Assembly: GCA_004431415.1 (NCBI GenBank)
Contig: QPMI01000418.1
Location: 1 to 64,000 of the forward strand
DNA: 64,000 bases
Origin: Cyanophora paradoxa
Taxonomy: Eukaryota; Glaucocystophyceae; Cyanophorales; Cyanophoraceae
Reading direction: 5' to 3'
In this document: in pieces, positions 1 to 9,619 of the stretch
How positions within the stretch are numbered: the stretch's first letter is position 1
How the letters are laid out: each line of letters opens with the position of its first letter
Position numbers and translations under genes: made by a program
The notes under the pieces: model-generated
Databases searched by the model: none
The model's input: only the letters and a program-made list of their open reading frames with translations
Told to the model about the DNA's origin: nothing

Positions 1-1286
1 AACTCGTGGCTCTGCCAGAAGTGCGTCACGCTGCTCGGCAACAAGGGCCTGCTCGTGATCTTGGGCCTGCAGAGGCGAAAGAGGGGCGACACGGCCACCG
101 TCTCCAAGCAGACGCGCGACCACATGGTCGAGAGCGTGCTCGGCGGGCCGAAGCCAAAGACCACGAAAAAGGCAAAGGATACGGCCGCTGACTTCGGATC
201 GTCCGTCATCGAGCCCAACTCCGCGCAGTCGAAAATCAGAAAGGCGAAAATCGTGGCGCCGAGCATGGAAGATTTAATGGCAACCTTCGCGGACGCGCAA
301 GAGGTGAAGCAGAACATAGAGAAGGCGAAAACGGGACTGCAGGCGGCGCAGGCAAACGGGCTGGAGGCGCTCGAGAAGGTGATCACGGAAATCAGCGAGA
401 CGGGGCGGTCGGTCTTCATCCTCAACAAAAAGAATCCCGACGGAAGCACGCGGTACGACATACGACAGGCGCGCCAGTCGCGCTACTGGGTGCTCTTCAA
501 CACACACAAGCGCCTGGGAGAGGCGCGAGAATTCGAGGCGGCGGCGCTGCGCGACAGCCTCGCAGAGGTGCTCTCGGACGCAGAATTCTACAAGTTCATC
601 CGCTTCAATTTGAAGGAAGAGAACGGCAAGTACAAGGACGACACGTACGCCAACGCAATCATCGGAATTCGCGTGCAAGGGGGCGTGGAGGTGGGGCCGA
701 CGGACGGGGCGCTGCACGCCCACGTGCTGGTGACGATCGATCACATATCGAACCTGCAGGTGCTGTGGGCGAATTACGACTGGGTGGTGCTGCTCAAGGA
801 GAAGGAGCCGGCACCACGACGGTGTACGAGCGGCTGCACCAAATTCTGTCCGCGAAATTCACGGCGGCCGGCAGCGCCTCGTAGACCAGAAGAGAGCAGA
901 GGCAGGGCCTCAGCCGAGCATCGATACGATGGTGGAAATCGCAGAGCTCGAGCGCATGCTGACGGAAGAGAAGATAGGCATGGGGAAAGATCCGCCCACC
1001 GTCCTTGCGTCGCTGATCCAGAGGAAAATTACGCGAGCAAGCTGCAGGAGTACCTCTCGAAGACGCTGCCCGACAAGCAGAGGCGCGATTTACTGAAAGA
1101 GTGGTCGCACGCGCGAAACACGAACAACACCGACAACAACACGGACGGTACCTCTTCACGATTTTCCAGGCGGACGCCGGCCAGGCGGACGACCCCCGCT
1201 TTGCGCCGCAGGCCGCGGAAATCGGCGATCTGAGGGCCAGGGGCCGAGGGCGCGGAAAGGCAAGGGGCGCGGAAGGGGCAGGGTAG
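1..1286 (+). pseudogene. Left-truncated, frameshifted viral gene with an HxH motif
   Basis: The frame is open from base 1, so the true start is outside the window. The first part (to about nt 400) is charged and helix-rich; a compact domain follows with His-Ala-His at nt 715-723 in a hydrophobic strand (LHAHVLV). This resembles motif II of HUH Rep/relaxase enzymes, but I see no convincing motif I or catalytic Tyr, so that reading is weak. The coding signal jumps frame near nt 800, 870, 1015 and 1145 and ends at TAG 1284-1286; read across the breaks it gives a continuous charged C-terminal half (LQEYLSKTLPDKQRRDLLKE region). Either the gene is decaying or the assembly has lost single bases. 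A shorter version ending at 884 is possible. Confidence 0.5.
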
Positions 1287-1290
1287 CGGT

Positions 1291-1313
1291 AATTGTTCTG
1301 ACGCGCCCGCAAG
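1291..1313 (+). promoter_or_regulatory. Viral-type upstream box
   Basis: AATTGTTCTGA followed by GCCC and an A-rich start context sits directly before ATG 1314. It matches the box seen before other genes of the block (see 2165, 2638, 3138, 8388). Confidence 0.4.
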
Positions 1314-1573
1314 ATGTTCGAGGGGCATGCACCCACTCGGACGTCATCACCGTAATCTGCGGCGCGCTCTTCCTGGTTTCCGAGCTCCTGGGCGGCACGG
1401 AGCGCGTGCGTCCCAACACGTGCTGGGCGCCCTGAAGGCGGCGGCCCTGAGGGTCGTGCGCCGCGGCGAGCCCGAGCCCGAGCCCCCCCGAGCAGCAGAG
1501 GCGCGAGAGCGTGCAGGCGATCGGCCCGCACCACGTCGACATTCAGATGACGCAGACCGGTACGCGTTTTTTT
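1314..1573 (+). pseudogene. Small membrane protein, frameshifted
   Basis: ATG 1314 follows the upstream box. After a frame jump within the first five codons the sequence encodes one hydrophobic segment (VITVICGALFLVSELLGG, about nt 1343-1396), then a basic and Pro/Glu-rich tail (GEPEPEPP) with further frame jumps near 1430 and 1490. The exact end is uncertain; a TAG next to a run of seven T at 1564-1574 is the likely stop. Role unknown: a small single-pass virion or host-membrane protein is an inference from its size and position. Confidence 0.4.
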
Positions 1574-1582
1574 CTAGAGAAC

Positions 1583-1955
1583 ATGGGAAATGGAGACTCC
1601 CGCGAACAGCCCCAGCGCAGAGGCTCCGTCGTCCTGCCGGCAGCAAGCAGCAACAGTACGAGCACCAGCAGCACAGCGTTCCCTTGGCTTCTTAGGACTT
1701 ACGCGCGAAAGAAGCAGCAGCAGCCGAAGGAGCCGGCCGAAATGGCGGCTGACCTGGATCGGTGCACCCGCCGCCGCCATCGCGAGCTACGCCAAGCGGG
1801 TCGAGCAAGTACACCCCCAGATGGCAGAGGACGCCAGGGCGTACGCGAAAAACCCCGCCGCGAGCCCGCCCGTGATGGCCGCCGTCATCGACCGGCTGCA
1901 GTGGGCGCTGCACGAGGAGGGGGAGCGGGTGAGGAATTTCTTCATGCCCAAGTAA
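1583..1955 (+). CDS. Small hypothetical viral protein
   Basis: The stop is TAA 1953-1955. A T-rich box (TTTTTTTCTAGA) precedes ATG 1583, whose frame gives a polar N-terminus (MGNGDSREQPQRRG) but must switch frame near 1758 to reach the C-terminus. ATG 1590 gives an uninterrupted 121-codon frame but a less natural, Arg/Ser-rich N-terminus. Both share the C-terminal helix-rich part (YAKRVEQVHPQMAEDARAY to RNFFMPK), which carries the best coding signal. No family recognised. Confidence 0.5.
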
Positions 1956-1976
1956 ATTTCTGAATGGGCCCTAACA
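1954..1976 (+). promoter_or_regulatory. Viral-type upstream box
   Basis: AAATTTCTGA, then GGGCCC, then AACAATG. It overlaps the stop codon of the preceding gene and fills the whole 21-bp spacer. Confidence 0.5.
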
Positions 1977-2164
1977 ATGTCGTCCATGCTCCCGAGCCTC
2001 GATGATATCACCAGCGATTCCCGCTACCTGGGCAGCCTGCTGACCCTCGGCGCGGTCGCTACATGTCGCCCGCCCGCTACTACCTCGTGCGGATCCTCGC
2101 CGCGCAGTTCGCGGGCTACTACTTCGTGGGGCCCTACCTCCTCAACGGCCTGAGGAAGGCATAA
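1977..2164 (+). pseudogene. Small hydrophobic viral protein, one frameshift
   Basis: ATG 1977 (MSSMLPSLDDITSDSRYLG) reads well to about nt 2048, then loses frame in GCGGTCGC; the adjacent frame continues (YMSPARYYLVRILAAQF to LNGLRKA) to TAA 2162-2164. One missing G would join the parts into a protein of about 62 residues with a hydrophobic, Tyr-rich C-terminal half. Its spacing and upstream box match intact neighbours, so this is probably a real gene with a recent mutation or sequencing error. No family recognised. Confidence 0.5.
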
Positions 2165-2187
2165 TTTCTCAGGCCCCTTCCTAAATA
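2165..2187 (+). promoter_or_regulatory. Viral-type upstream box
   Basis: TTTCTCAGGCCCC followed by TAAATAATG. The box starts immediately after the upstream stop codon TAA 2162-2164. Confidence 0.5.
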
Positions 2188-2637
2188 ATGTCCTGCGTCA
2201 ACCTCTACGTCCAGTCGAACGGGGAGACGCAGGATTCCGAGGGCTTCTGGCGCCTCAGGCTGAACCAGATCCCCTCCGACATCGACACGCTGCAGATCAA
2301 GGGCGTCTACCTGGAGCTGAGCACGACCGCGATTCCGGACCCGGAGACCGCGAAAACCGTCAACGTTCTGCTGATGGACGTTCCCGACTTGAACGTCACG
2401 ACCATCTCGAACGTCAACACGTGCATCAACAAGGTCGTGATCCCGACGTGGGGCCACGACGGCCTGGAAAACACCATCCTCTACTGGTTCGAGGTGCCCA
2501 TGGCCGTGCGCCCGAACTACGTCGCGTACGACAAGTTCCAGGAGCTGCGCGTGCGCTTCACCGACATCACGGGCGCCACCAAGAAGAACAACGCCTTCAT
2601 CGTCAAGAACTTCGGCCTCTGGGCCTTTGCGAAATAG
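2188..2637 (+). CDS. Beta-rich viral structural-type protein (149 aa)
   Basis: Intact frame from ATG 2188 to TAG 2635. The sequence alternates short hydrophobic strands and polar loops without long helices, opening with a strand-rich part (FWRLRLNQIPSDIDTLQIKG) that resembles the N-terminal layout of small jelly-roll virion proteins. That resemblance is only a pattern; no specific family motif is present. It lies between two small genes in the same orientation with spacers of about 20 bp, each with the T-rich box. A minor capsid or spike subunit is a guess. Confidence 0.6.
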   Translation: MSCVNLYVQSNGETQDSEGFWRLRLNQIPSDIDTLQIKGVYLELSTTAIPDPETAKTVNVLLMDVPDLNVTTISNVNTCINKVVIPTWGHDGLENTILYWFEVPMAVRPNYVAYDKFQELRVRFTDITGATKKNNAFIVKNFGLWAFAK

Positions 2638-2657
2638 ATTTTCGCAGGCCCCCTTAA
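2638..2657 (+). promoter_or_regulatory. Viral-type upstream box
   Basis: ATTTTCGCAGGCCCCC then TTAAATG; nearly the same as the box at 2165. Confidence 0.5.
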
Positions 2658-3134
2658 ATGCGCCTGATCATATTCCCGCGGAAGGGCTCGGGCGTCAAGA
2701 CGCGCACCTTTGCGGGCGTGCCTGGCTACCCCTCGCCCCTTGCTTACAGAGTCGATCTTGTAACCGCCTCTGGTCCAATTAAATACGGGCTGCTGCACAG
2801 CCTCAGTCACATCCGTCTCGGTGAGAGCGCATGGCAGGACTTGGCCTTAATCGTAGAATTCGAGTACAGGGGGGTAGACACGCTAACGGGCGATCACTTT
2901 TACAGGGTACGGGTAGCAAGGGAGGGGTACTCGCTGCCGAACGGCACGGGCGGGGAATACTGGGAGCCGAAAATACGCGATGCCTCCGAGGCCTACCGCT
3001 GGCTGCGCGACGAGCAGATAGTTATCAGGCCCGATTACCCCTACGCCGACGTTTTCTGGCAGGTGCCCGTGGGCCGCTGGACAACGGGCGAGGTGAGCGG
3101 CAAGCTGAAGTGGACGTGGGACGCGGAGCATTAG
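2658..3134 (+). CDS. Hypothetical viral protein (158 aa)
   Basis: Intact from ATG 2658 to TAG 3132. Mixed alpha/beta composition, rich in Tyr and Trp, with a C-terminal Trp cluster (FWQVPVGRW, KLKWTWDAEH). No transmembrane segment, signal peptide or known motif. The 20-bp spacer and upstream box place it in the same transcription class as its neighbours. No function can be assigned. Confidence 0.6.
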   Translation: MRLIIFPRKGSGVKTRTFAGVPGYPSPLAYRVDLVTASGPIKYGLLHSLSHIRLGESAWQDLALIVEFEYRGVDTLTGDHFYRVRVAREGYSLPNGTGGEYWEPKIRDASEAYRWLRDEQIVIRPDYPYADVFWQVPVGRWTTGEVSGKLKWTWDAEH

Positions 3135-3137
3135 TTA

Positions 3138-3159
3138 ATTTTTCTCTCTCGCGGATAAA
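3138..3159 (+). promoter_or_regulatory. Viral-type upstream box
   Basis: ATTTTTCTCTCTC followed by GATAAAATG, starting three bases after the upstream stop codon. Confidence 0.5.
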
Positions 3160-6100
3160 ATGTCGATGCTCGACGACCCCTGGCGCATGGCCATCCCGAA
3201 TCCGGACGAGGTGCTGAACGGTGCCTTCGCGATAGACGGGAGCCTGAGCGTGAGGGGAATTTACGCGGACGAGATAAGGCTGCGGCAGGGATCCACGTAC
3301 AACGATTTCCTGACGACCATAGGCTCGCTGGCGGACTACGGGGACCTCACCGCAATTATCAAGGGGCTCTGGGGGGTCACGACCGAGACGGGCGTGGACT
3401 GGAACATTATTAAGAGGGCGGCCGACGTGAAAATCGCAAACTCCGTCACCGCAAAGGATGCCACCCTCAACCTCGTAAAACTGACTCTAAAGGGCGCAGA
3501 GGGGGACGTGAGGCCCGGGTACAACGCCCTCGAGCGCATCGCGGGCCCATTGCGCCACATCTACTGGAGCCGACAGGCGCTGCCGAGCATGGAGCCCGAG
3601 CAGTACAGGCGCGACAGGGAGGAGTTTTTCGCGTGGTTCGACCACTTCAAGGTCAACATCCGCGCCCTGAGCGCCGACAGGACGGGCGAGACGCCGGAGA
3701 CGACGGGCGGGGCCGCATCCCAACGGCGCCCGACGTGCTCCCCGATCGCTCGGACTGGGCGAAGACGCAGAACTGGGCGCTGAAGGACCACTTCCACGAC
3801 GAGAGGTACGCCCTCGTCAAGCACCCGCACGTGAAGGCCGACATCACGGACTGGGCGCACCGCCACCTGTACGACGACATCATCGGCGGGCCCAAGGTGC
3901 CGGGTGCGATTCCGGGTGGGGGTACGGGTGGTGGAAGCACGGGAGGTGGGGGTACAGGCACCGGGGGTGGGGGTACAGGCACCGGGGGTGGGGGTACAGG
4001 CACGGGGGGCGGAGGGGCTCCAGCGGCACGCCAGTGGGCGGGGCGGGGGCAGCAGCGGCTCGGGTGGCGGCGGCTCAGGCGGGGAGGGCATGGATAAGGT
4101 AGCAGGCCTCGCCACTTCAACGGCCATCTTCGGGGGCGCCCTCATCGTAGGCGGCATCAAATACTACAAGGATCGGAAGGGGTTCGTGAGGCAAATCGAC
4201 GAGCTGAACGCGAGACCCCCCATTAAATTCGATACCGAGGACGCGCAGCGCGAGTACTACAAACTCGAGAACGAAAAGAAGCAATGGAGCGAGCTGAAAG
4301 ACAAGGAAATGACAGAGGTCGCGGAGAAGAAGGCGGAAGCGAACAAGCTGATGACAGACGCGCAAAGGCAGGAAGAGAGCGCTCTCACCGCGCTAAGGTC
4401 GGCAGAGCGCCAGGTCGCGGAAGAGCGCACAAAAATGATACTCGATGCCGAGGAGGAGCTGAAGAGGATAAACGAGCAAAGGGAAGCCGCCAAGGCGAAA
4501 AAGCTGCAGGAAATTGAAGCGCTGACCGCAGGCACCGAGCTGCTTGAGGCGCAGAGGAAAGAGATCGAGGATAGGAAGAAGAAATTGGAAAAGGAGGCAG
4601 AAACGAGAAGGCAGCTGCTGGAAGAGGAAGAGGAAACGAGGAGAAAGGCAGGAGAGCTGCAAACGGGGGCGGTGCAGGAGGCGAACAGGCTCCGGGAGGA
4701 AATCAAAAATTTAAAGGAGGCCGCCGAGCGCGCGGACGAGCAGTCGAAAAAATTCAAGGCCAACGCGGACGGGCTGGCACAGAGGCTGCTCAAGTACGCG
4801 GCCACCGCAGAGGCACGCTCGCCCATGGGGACGGCCGAGACGCAGACGACGCCGAGGCCCGATCCGAGGCCGGCCGCCGAGAGGCTGCCCTTCGCGCGGC
4901 TGGGTAGGAGCGACCAGGTGGAAGAGCTCATTGGCCTCACGCTCGAGGATCAGAGGGCCCTCTTCGACGCGTTAGAGCAGCGGCGCAGGGCGGACGAGGA
5001 GGCAGCTGCCAAGACAGAAGAGGAACGACTGAAGGCAATGCAAACTGCATCAGACGAGGAATTTGCACGGCTGGAGGAGCCGAAGGTAGCGGAGCGTAAG
5101 CGACGACTGGAGACGTTCAGGGGGGCGCAGATGGATTTTTACCGCTCGGAGCTCAAAAAACTCGCAGATAAAAAAGCATCAGGGGACAGGGTCCGCGCCA
5201 TGGAAGAGAACATGCGCGACTTTAGCTACGTTATGGATCAGCTGACGGGAAGGGGTCAGAAAGACGCCGAAGAACTGAGGAGAAAGATGGCCGATGAGAA
5301 GTGGAAAAACTTTGAGCGTCAGGCTGTTCAGAGGCCCATCAGCGATGCCATCTGGATAGCATACGGCGACGTGGAGGAGATGCACCGCGAACTGCGGACG
5401 GAAGCGAGCCTATGGCGGGGAGCCCTCGAATGGTCATTTTACCGGATGCAAAAGGGAAAATTCGCGGCAGAGCTGCGAGCCAATCCGAAAACGGTGATCG
5501 GCGCACAGAGCGCGTACGTCGACATGGTCAATTACGTGGAGAAGCTGAGCAAGTTTTGGGAAAAGCGAAGAGCCGTCATTCCAGCGGAGGGGCTTGCACA
5601 GTACGACGCCATGGTGCGCGATCTGGAGGCCTTTAAACGTGAGCATCCACCCGCCAAATACAAGCTTTACATAGATACAACGGCGTTCATGGGCGAACTA
5701 AGGAAGAGAGGAGACGAGGCCAAGAGTCAGATCGAGGAGCGCTACAGAAAGGCCCAAGCGGACAAGGAGTACGCAAACAGGGTGATTGAAGAGCGGAAGC
5801 AGCAGGCGAAGGAGAGCGCGGCTAGACGCAACGCCGAGATAGAAGAGCAGAGGCGGAAGATCGCAGAGCGCAAGGCGGCAGAGGAAGAGGCAAGAAAGAC
5901 CAAGGTAGAGACAGAGTACCAAGCATTGAAACGGGAGGCCAATCAACTGTTAAAAAGGAGGGGAAGGGCCTACGCCGACGAGGGCGCGGGCGTGGGCTCG
6001 GCCAGCCCCGACGATATCACGCTCGCGGAGAGGGACGACGTTTCCGTGGAGGAAATGCGCCCGGGCACAGCTCGCCTGCCCTCCGAGGGCGTATTCCAGA

Positions 6101-8385
6101 CGCTCGACAGGCGCGTGATGGGCGACTCGGACGTTATTTTGCGCAACGCCCTGATGCCCTACGGCGACTGGAACCGCGCCACCGCCGACGCCCTTGCGGA
6201 TTTCGACCTCGAGCGATTCACCACCAAAGAGCAGCGCGACGCCTACCTGGGGCGCCCGAGGGCAAGGCGGCCCGGGGTGGCCAAGGAGGCCCTCAGCGCA
6301 GAGACCCTCTTCTCGGCGGCGGGTACGGCGAACAACGACGGCATGCCCTTCGGCGTGGCCGACCTCTTTCAGGGGGCGGGCATCGACCTGGTGGGCGCCG
6401 GGCTCGGGGGTACGGGCTCGAGGGTCGGCAGACGACTGGGGGCGGGGGCGGCCGGCCTCGGGCTGACGGCGCTGGGCGGGCTGCTCTCGTCGTACCAAGC
6501 CCTGGAGAGCGGACAGATCACGCAAGCGCAGTTCATGGACAACTTCCGCGACAGCATGATCATGACGGTGGGCTCGTTTGGCATTCAGCAGGGGCTTACC
6601 TCAGGTCTCCAATTCCTGAAGCCCGGAATGAAAATCGGGTTCGTGGGCGGCATGGGCCTGTCGATTCTTGCAGGAATGATCGCGGGCGTCTTCGTGGACA
6701 TCCTGAACAAGAGGGACGTGGGTACCATCATCAAAAACTTTTTCATGTACCCCATCAACTGGGCGGCCGATACAATTCAGTTCATCGGTAAGATCGCGCA
6801 GGACATGGTCGAGTGGGGCATCGAGACATTCGGCTCCGAGGCCGAGCAGCTGAGGATGCGGATTCGGCGAATCGAGGGTGAGCTAGGCGACAACCCCATG
6901 GGCGTTTTTACCGGAAGGGGCGGCGACAACGGGGCAATGAGACTCATCACGGAGATCGAAATGCTGAAGATGGATGCGGGAAACCAGAAGCAGCCCGAAA
7001 GCCTGCAGAAGTTCATCCACGCGCTTGACAACGCAATCAACGATTACCGTACCCCCAAGGACCAGAAGACTCTGCTCGAAATCGATCGCGCGACGGTGCT
7101 CTACCTATCGCAGCTCACGGAAACAATGCAGGATGGGCTGCTGGCCCTGAACATCGGCCTAAAGCAGGTGATGCTGGATCTAAAGGAGATGGTGACGGCG
7201 GAGGCCAAGAACAGGAAGCGCGTTTTAATTGCCGTCTACCAGGAGGGCCTCAACAGGATCAATCACATTGAGGCATTAAGGCGCGAATTCGGCTCGGCGA
7301 TCCGTCACTCGGGCGTCTCGTCGAACGGAGGGGCGCAGGTGGCCCGCCTGGCCGACGCCAACTCGCGCCTCGAGATTCCCGGTACCTTTCGCATGCAGGA
7401 TTGGTGGGAGGCCGAGGCCTTCAGGAACTACGGGGCCTTCATAGACAACGGGATCAATTCGCAGAGCCCCAAGGCCAACTGGCTGGTACCCAAGGCGTAC
7501 GTCGATAAATTGGTGGACAGGCCTGCAGCCCCTTACACCAAAAAGATCGCCAAAGGCATCGAGTACTGGGCACCCGAGCCAGGCCAGCCCGTGTTTGCAT
7601 CGCAGAACTACGAGTGGCACATGGCGCCGGGGGCGAGCCAGGCCGTCAGCACCGTGGGCGTCGCCGTACCGCAGCTGGCGGCCGTGGCGCATACAGGAGA
7701 GTACCAAGATCTAAAAGGGAGGCCGACGATACCGACAATTCCAGCAACGTGGGCGTGGGGTAGCATCACGGGGAAGCCGAGCACGTACCCCCACGCAGAT
7801 CACCAGCACACCATCTCTCAAATCAGCGACTGGACGGCCCCCGACTTGTCGAACATCACCGTGGACTGGGAAACCCAAGTTACGGGCAGGCCAGCCACCT
7901 TCCCCCCCTCGACTCACAGCCACAACGTGGACTGGGAAACTCAAGTTACGGGGAAGCCTCTCACCTTCCCCCCCTCTACGCACAGTCACGCAGAGTACTC
8001 GCTCACCGGCCACGGGCACAGAAACGTGAACATGGATGCGTACATAACGCACGGCACGTCCTTCCACTCGTACGCTGCGTACACGGAGTTTAACATCAAT
8101 TCAACATACACGGTGACGTTCAACATTACATTCGGACAGGCGTACGACACTGGAGGCGGACTGGGGACCCCAGCAAACCCAACGCCGGTTATTAACGTAA
8201 CCCCCTCGTTCGACATCAATCCCGGCGGCAGCACGGATGTCGATTTCTACGGGGCCAACGTCACGGCGGTGAGTCACACTGGCTTTACAGTTAAAGTGAG
8301 ATTCCAACCCAGAATGACGGTCACGCCCACCCAAATTGTCCAGCTTTTTATTCATTGGACCGCGATCGGCAAGCTGCTTATGTAA
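3160..8385 (+). CDS. Giant Gly-linker, coiled-coil, tail-fibre-like protein (about 1740 aa, frame breaks in linker)
   Basis: I read this as one gene. The N-terminal part (3160-3715) has a fibre-like strand motif (GSLSVRGIYADEIRLRQG). It continues in a second frame (LKDHFHDERYALVKHPHVKA) into Gly/Thr repeats (GGGGTGTGGGG, about 3904-4015) and then a GGSSGSGGGGSGGEG linker that runs in frame into MDKVAGL at 4090. The three frame changes, near 3715, 4015 and 4045, add up to zero. ATG 4090 has no upstream box or stop-codon spacing like the other genes. Then: a membrane-like segment (4100-4160), long charged coiled coil (4200-5950), glycine-rich hydrophobic segments (6380-6800), helical region, and C-terminal repeats of the T-G-K/R-P-x-T-F-P-P-S-T-H-S-H type (7730-8000) known from phage tail fibres, ending in a beta-rich domain. 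Likely a virion fibre or spike. Alternative: two genes, 3160-about 4097 and 4090-8385. Confidence 0.65.
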
Positions 8386-8387
8386 TC

Positions 8388-8409
8388 GATTTTCTGATGC
8401 AATCCAAAA
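8388..8409 (+). promoter_or_regulatory. Viral-type upstream box
   Basis: GATTTTCTGATG then AATCCAAAAATG in the 24-bp spacer after TAA 8383-8385. Confidence 0.5.
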
Positions 8410-9612
8410 ATGTCGGTGGCTGTCCCTCTATTCACCTATGCCGCCAGCGTGAACCACAAGGCAGATCACACGATCAAGGAGACGGTCCTCGGAAACCAGG
8501 CCACCGAGACCCCCTACAACGCCACGGCCGTCCCCTTCTCCGAGGCCGACCTCGTGCGCGTCGGCGAGCTGCGCTGCGACAAGATGCGCACGCGGGAGGG
8601 TGGGTCGGCCGTGCCGGGGCGCGTGAGGACGCAGAGGCTGACCGTCACGAACGGGGCCTGGGACGGGAGCGGGTACACCACAAACACCCTGACGTTCAAC
8701 AACGCAGATGGGGAGGCGAATGCGGCCTTGTACGTGCAGGGAGGGGGCGCTAACGTGGTCGGGGGATTGAGAGTCAACGGGGCTGCGACGGTTACCGGCG
8801 TCGTCAACGCAGTCTCGGAGCTCAACTCCCCTAACATAACCGGAACCGCTAATCTGTCCAATGCAACTATCGGTGCGCCGACATCCATCGCAACTTCCGT
8901 CTTGAACGTTAAAAGCAAAGACGTCGGAAGCGGACAATGGGCAAGCCTGTGGTGGGATTTCGACAACCGACACTACATGGGCGTGAAAAACTACAGAGCG
9001 GCCGATCAAGCCACCGTGACCACATGGAACGATTCAGCGGCCTGCCCTTTCCTTGTTGCTGCCCTCGGGTCTACGACAGGTCGCTCCATCGCAGCCGGGG
9101 GCACGGTCAACACCGCAGGAAGCGATTACGCAGAGTACATGCTAAAGAAATCCAACGACTTTGCCTTCAACAAGGGCGATATCTGTGGGGTGAACGGCTC
9201 AGGACTCCTAACCAATCAATTTACGGAGGCCGTCACTTTCGTGGTGAAGAGCACCAACCCATCCTTCGTAGGGGGCGATACCTGGGGCCAGTCCCTTGGA
9301 ATGGCCCCCCTGAAGCCGGAAACGGACGACCCCACCGCACTCGCAGCCTACGAAGCCGCCCGCGCCGCCTGGGAGTCAGCGGCAGAGGCGAATCGGCAGC
9401 TGGTCGATCGGATTGCATTCTGTGGACAGGTCCCCGTGAACGTCAGCGGTGGGGGCCCGGGAGATTACGTGGTACCCACCCCAGGACCCAACGGAGCAAT
9501 CGCCGCCCAGGCCGTGGCCGCCCCATCCTTCGACCAGTACAGGGTCGCCGTCGGTAGAATCATTCGAGTCGTTTCAGATACGCAGGCGCTAATTATCGTG
9601 AAGGTTGTCTGA
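8410..9612 (+). CDS. Fibre protein with C-terminal peptidase-G2-like domain
   Basis: 400 aa, intact, ATG 8410 preceded by the box. The N-terminal half is a repetitive beta structure (LYVQGGGANVVGGLRVNG) typical of trimeric fibres. The C-terminal half has the signature of the intramolecular-chaperone/peptidase G2 domain of phage appendages and tailspikes: SDYAEYM at about residue 240, a GDICGVNGSGLL turn, VVKSTNPSFVGG, and a final DRIAFCGQVPVNV to GRIIRVVSDTQALIIVKVV. In that family the domain helps trimerisation and is cut off autocatalytically; whether the catalytic residue is present here cannot be told by eye. Stands tail-to-tail, 7 bp from the next gene. Likely a receptor-binding or decoration protein. 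Confidence 0.7.
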   Translation: MSVAVPLFTYAASVNHKADHTIKETVLGNQATETPYNATAVPFSEADLVRVGELRCDKMRTREGGSAVPGRVRTQRLTVTNGAWDGSGYTTNTLTFNNADGEANAALYVQGGGANVVGGLRVNGAATVTGVVNAVSELNSPNITGTANLSNATIGAPTSIATSVLNVKSKDVGSGQWASLWWDFDNRHYMGVKNYRAADQATVTTWNDSAACPFLVAALGSTTGRSIAAGGTVNTAGSDYAEYMLKKSNDFAFNKGDICGVNGSGLLTNQFTEAVTFVVKSTNPSFVGGDTWGQSLGMAPLKPETDDPTALAAYEAARAAWESAAEANRQLVDRIAFCGQVPVNVSGGGPGDYVVPTPGPNGAIAAQAVAAPSFDQYRVAVGRIIRVVSDTQALIIVKVV

Positions 9613-9619
9613 TGAGCGA

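Noticed and set aside
794-1695. Overlapping minus- and plus-strand frames
   Set aside because: They start and stop at the frame breaks of the plus-strand genes and have Arg/Ala/Pro-rich composition without features.
3904-4089. Start of the large gene at GTG 3904
   Set aside because: The first 60 residues are an out-of-frame reading of the Gly/Thr linker (Val/Arg/Gly repeats); the linker reads naturally in the upstream gene's frame.
4257-4940. Minus-strand frame of 227 codons, Ser/Phe-rich
   Set aside because: Antisense shadow of the coiled-coil region of the giant fibre protein; the plus strand has the better codon pattern.
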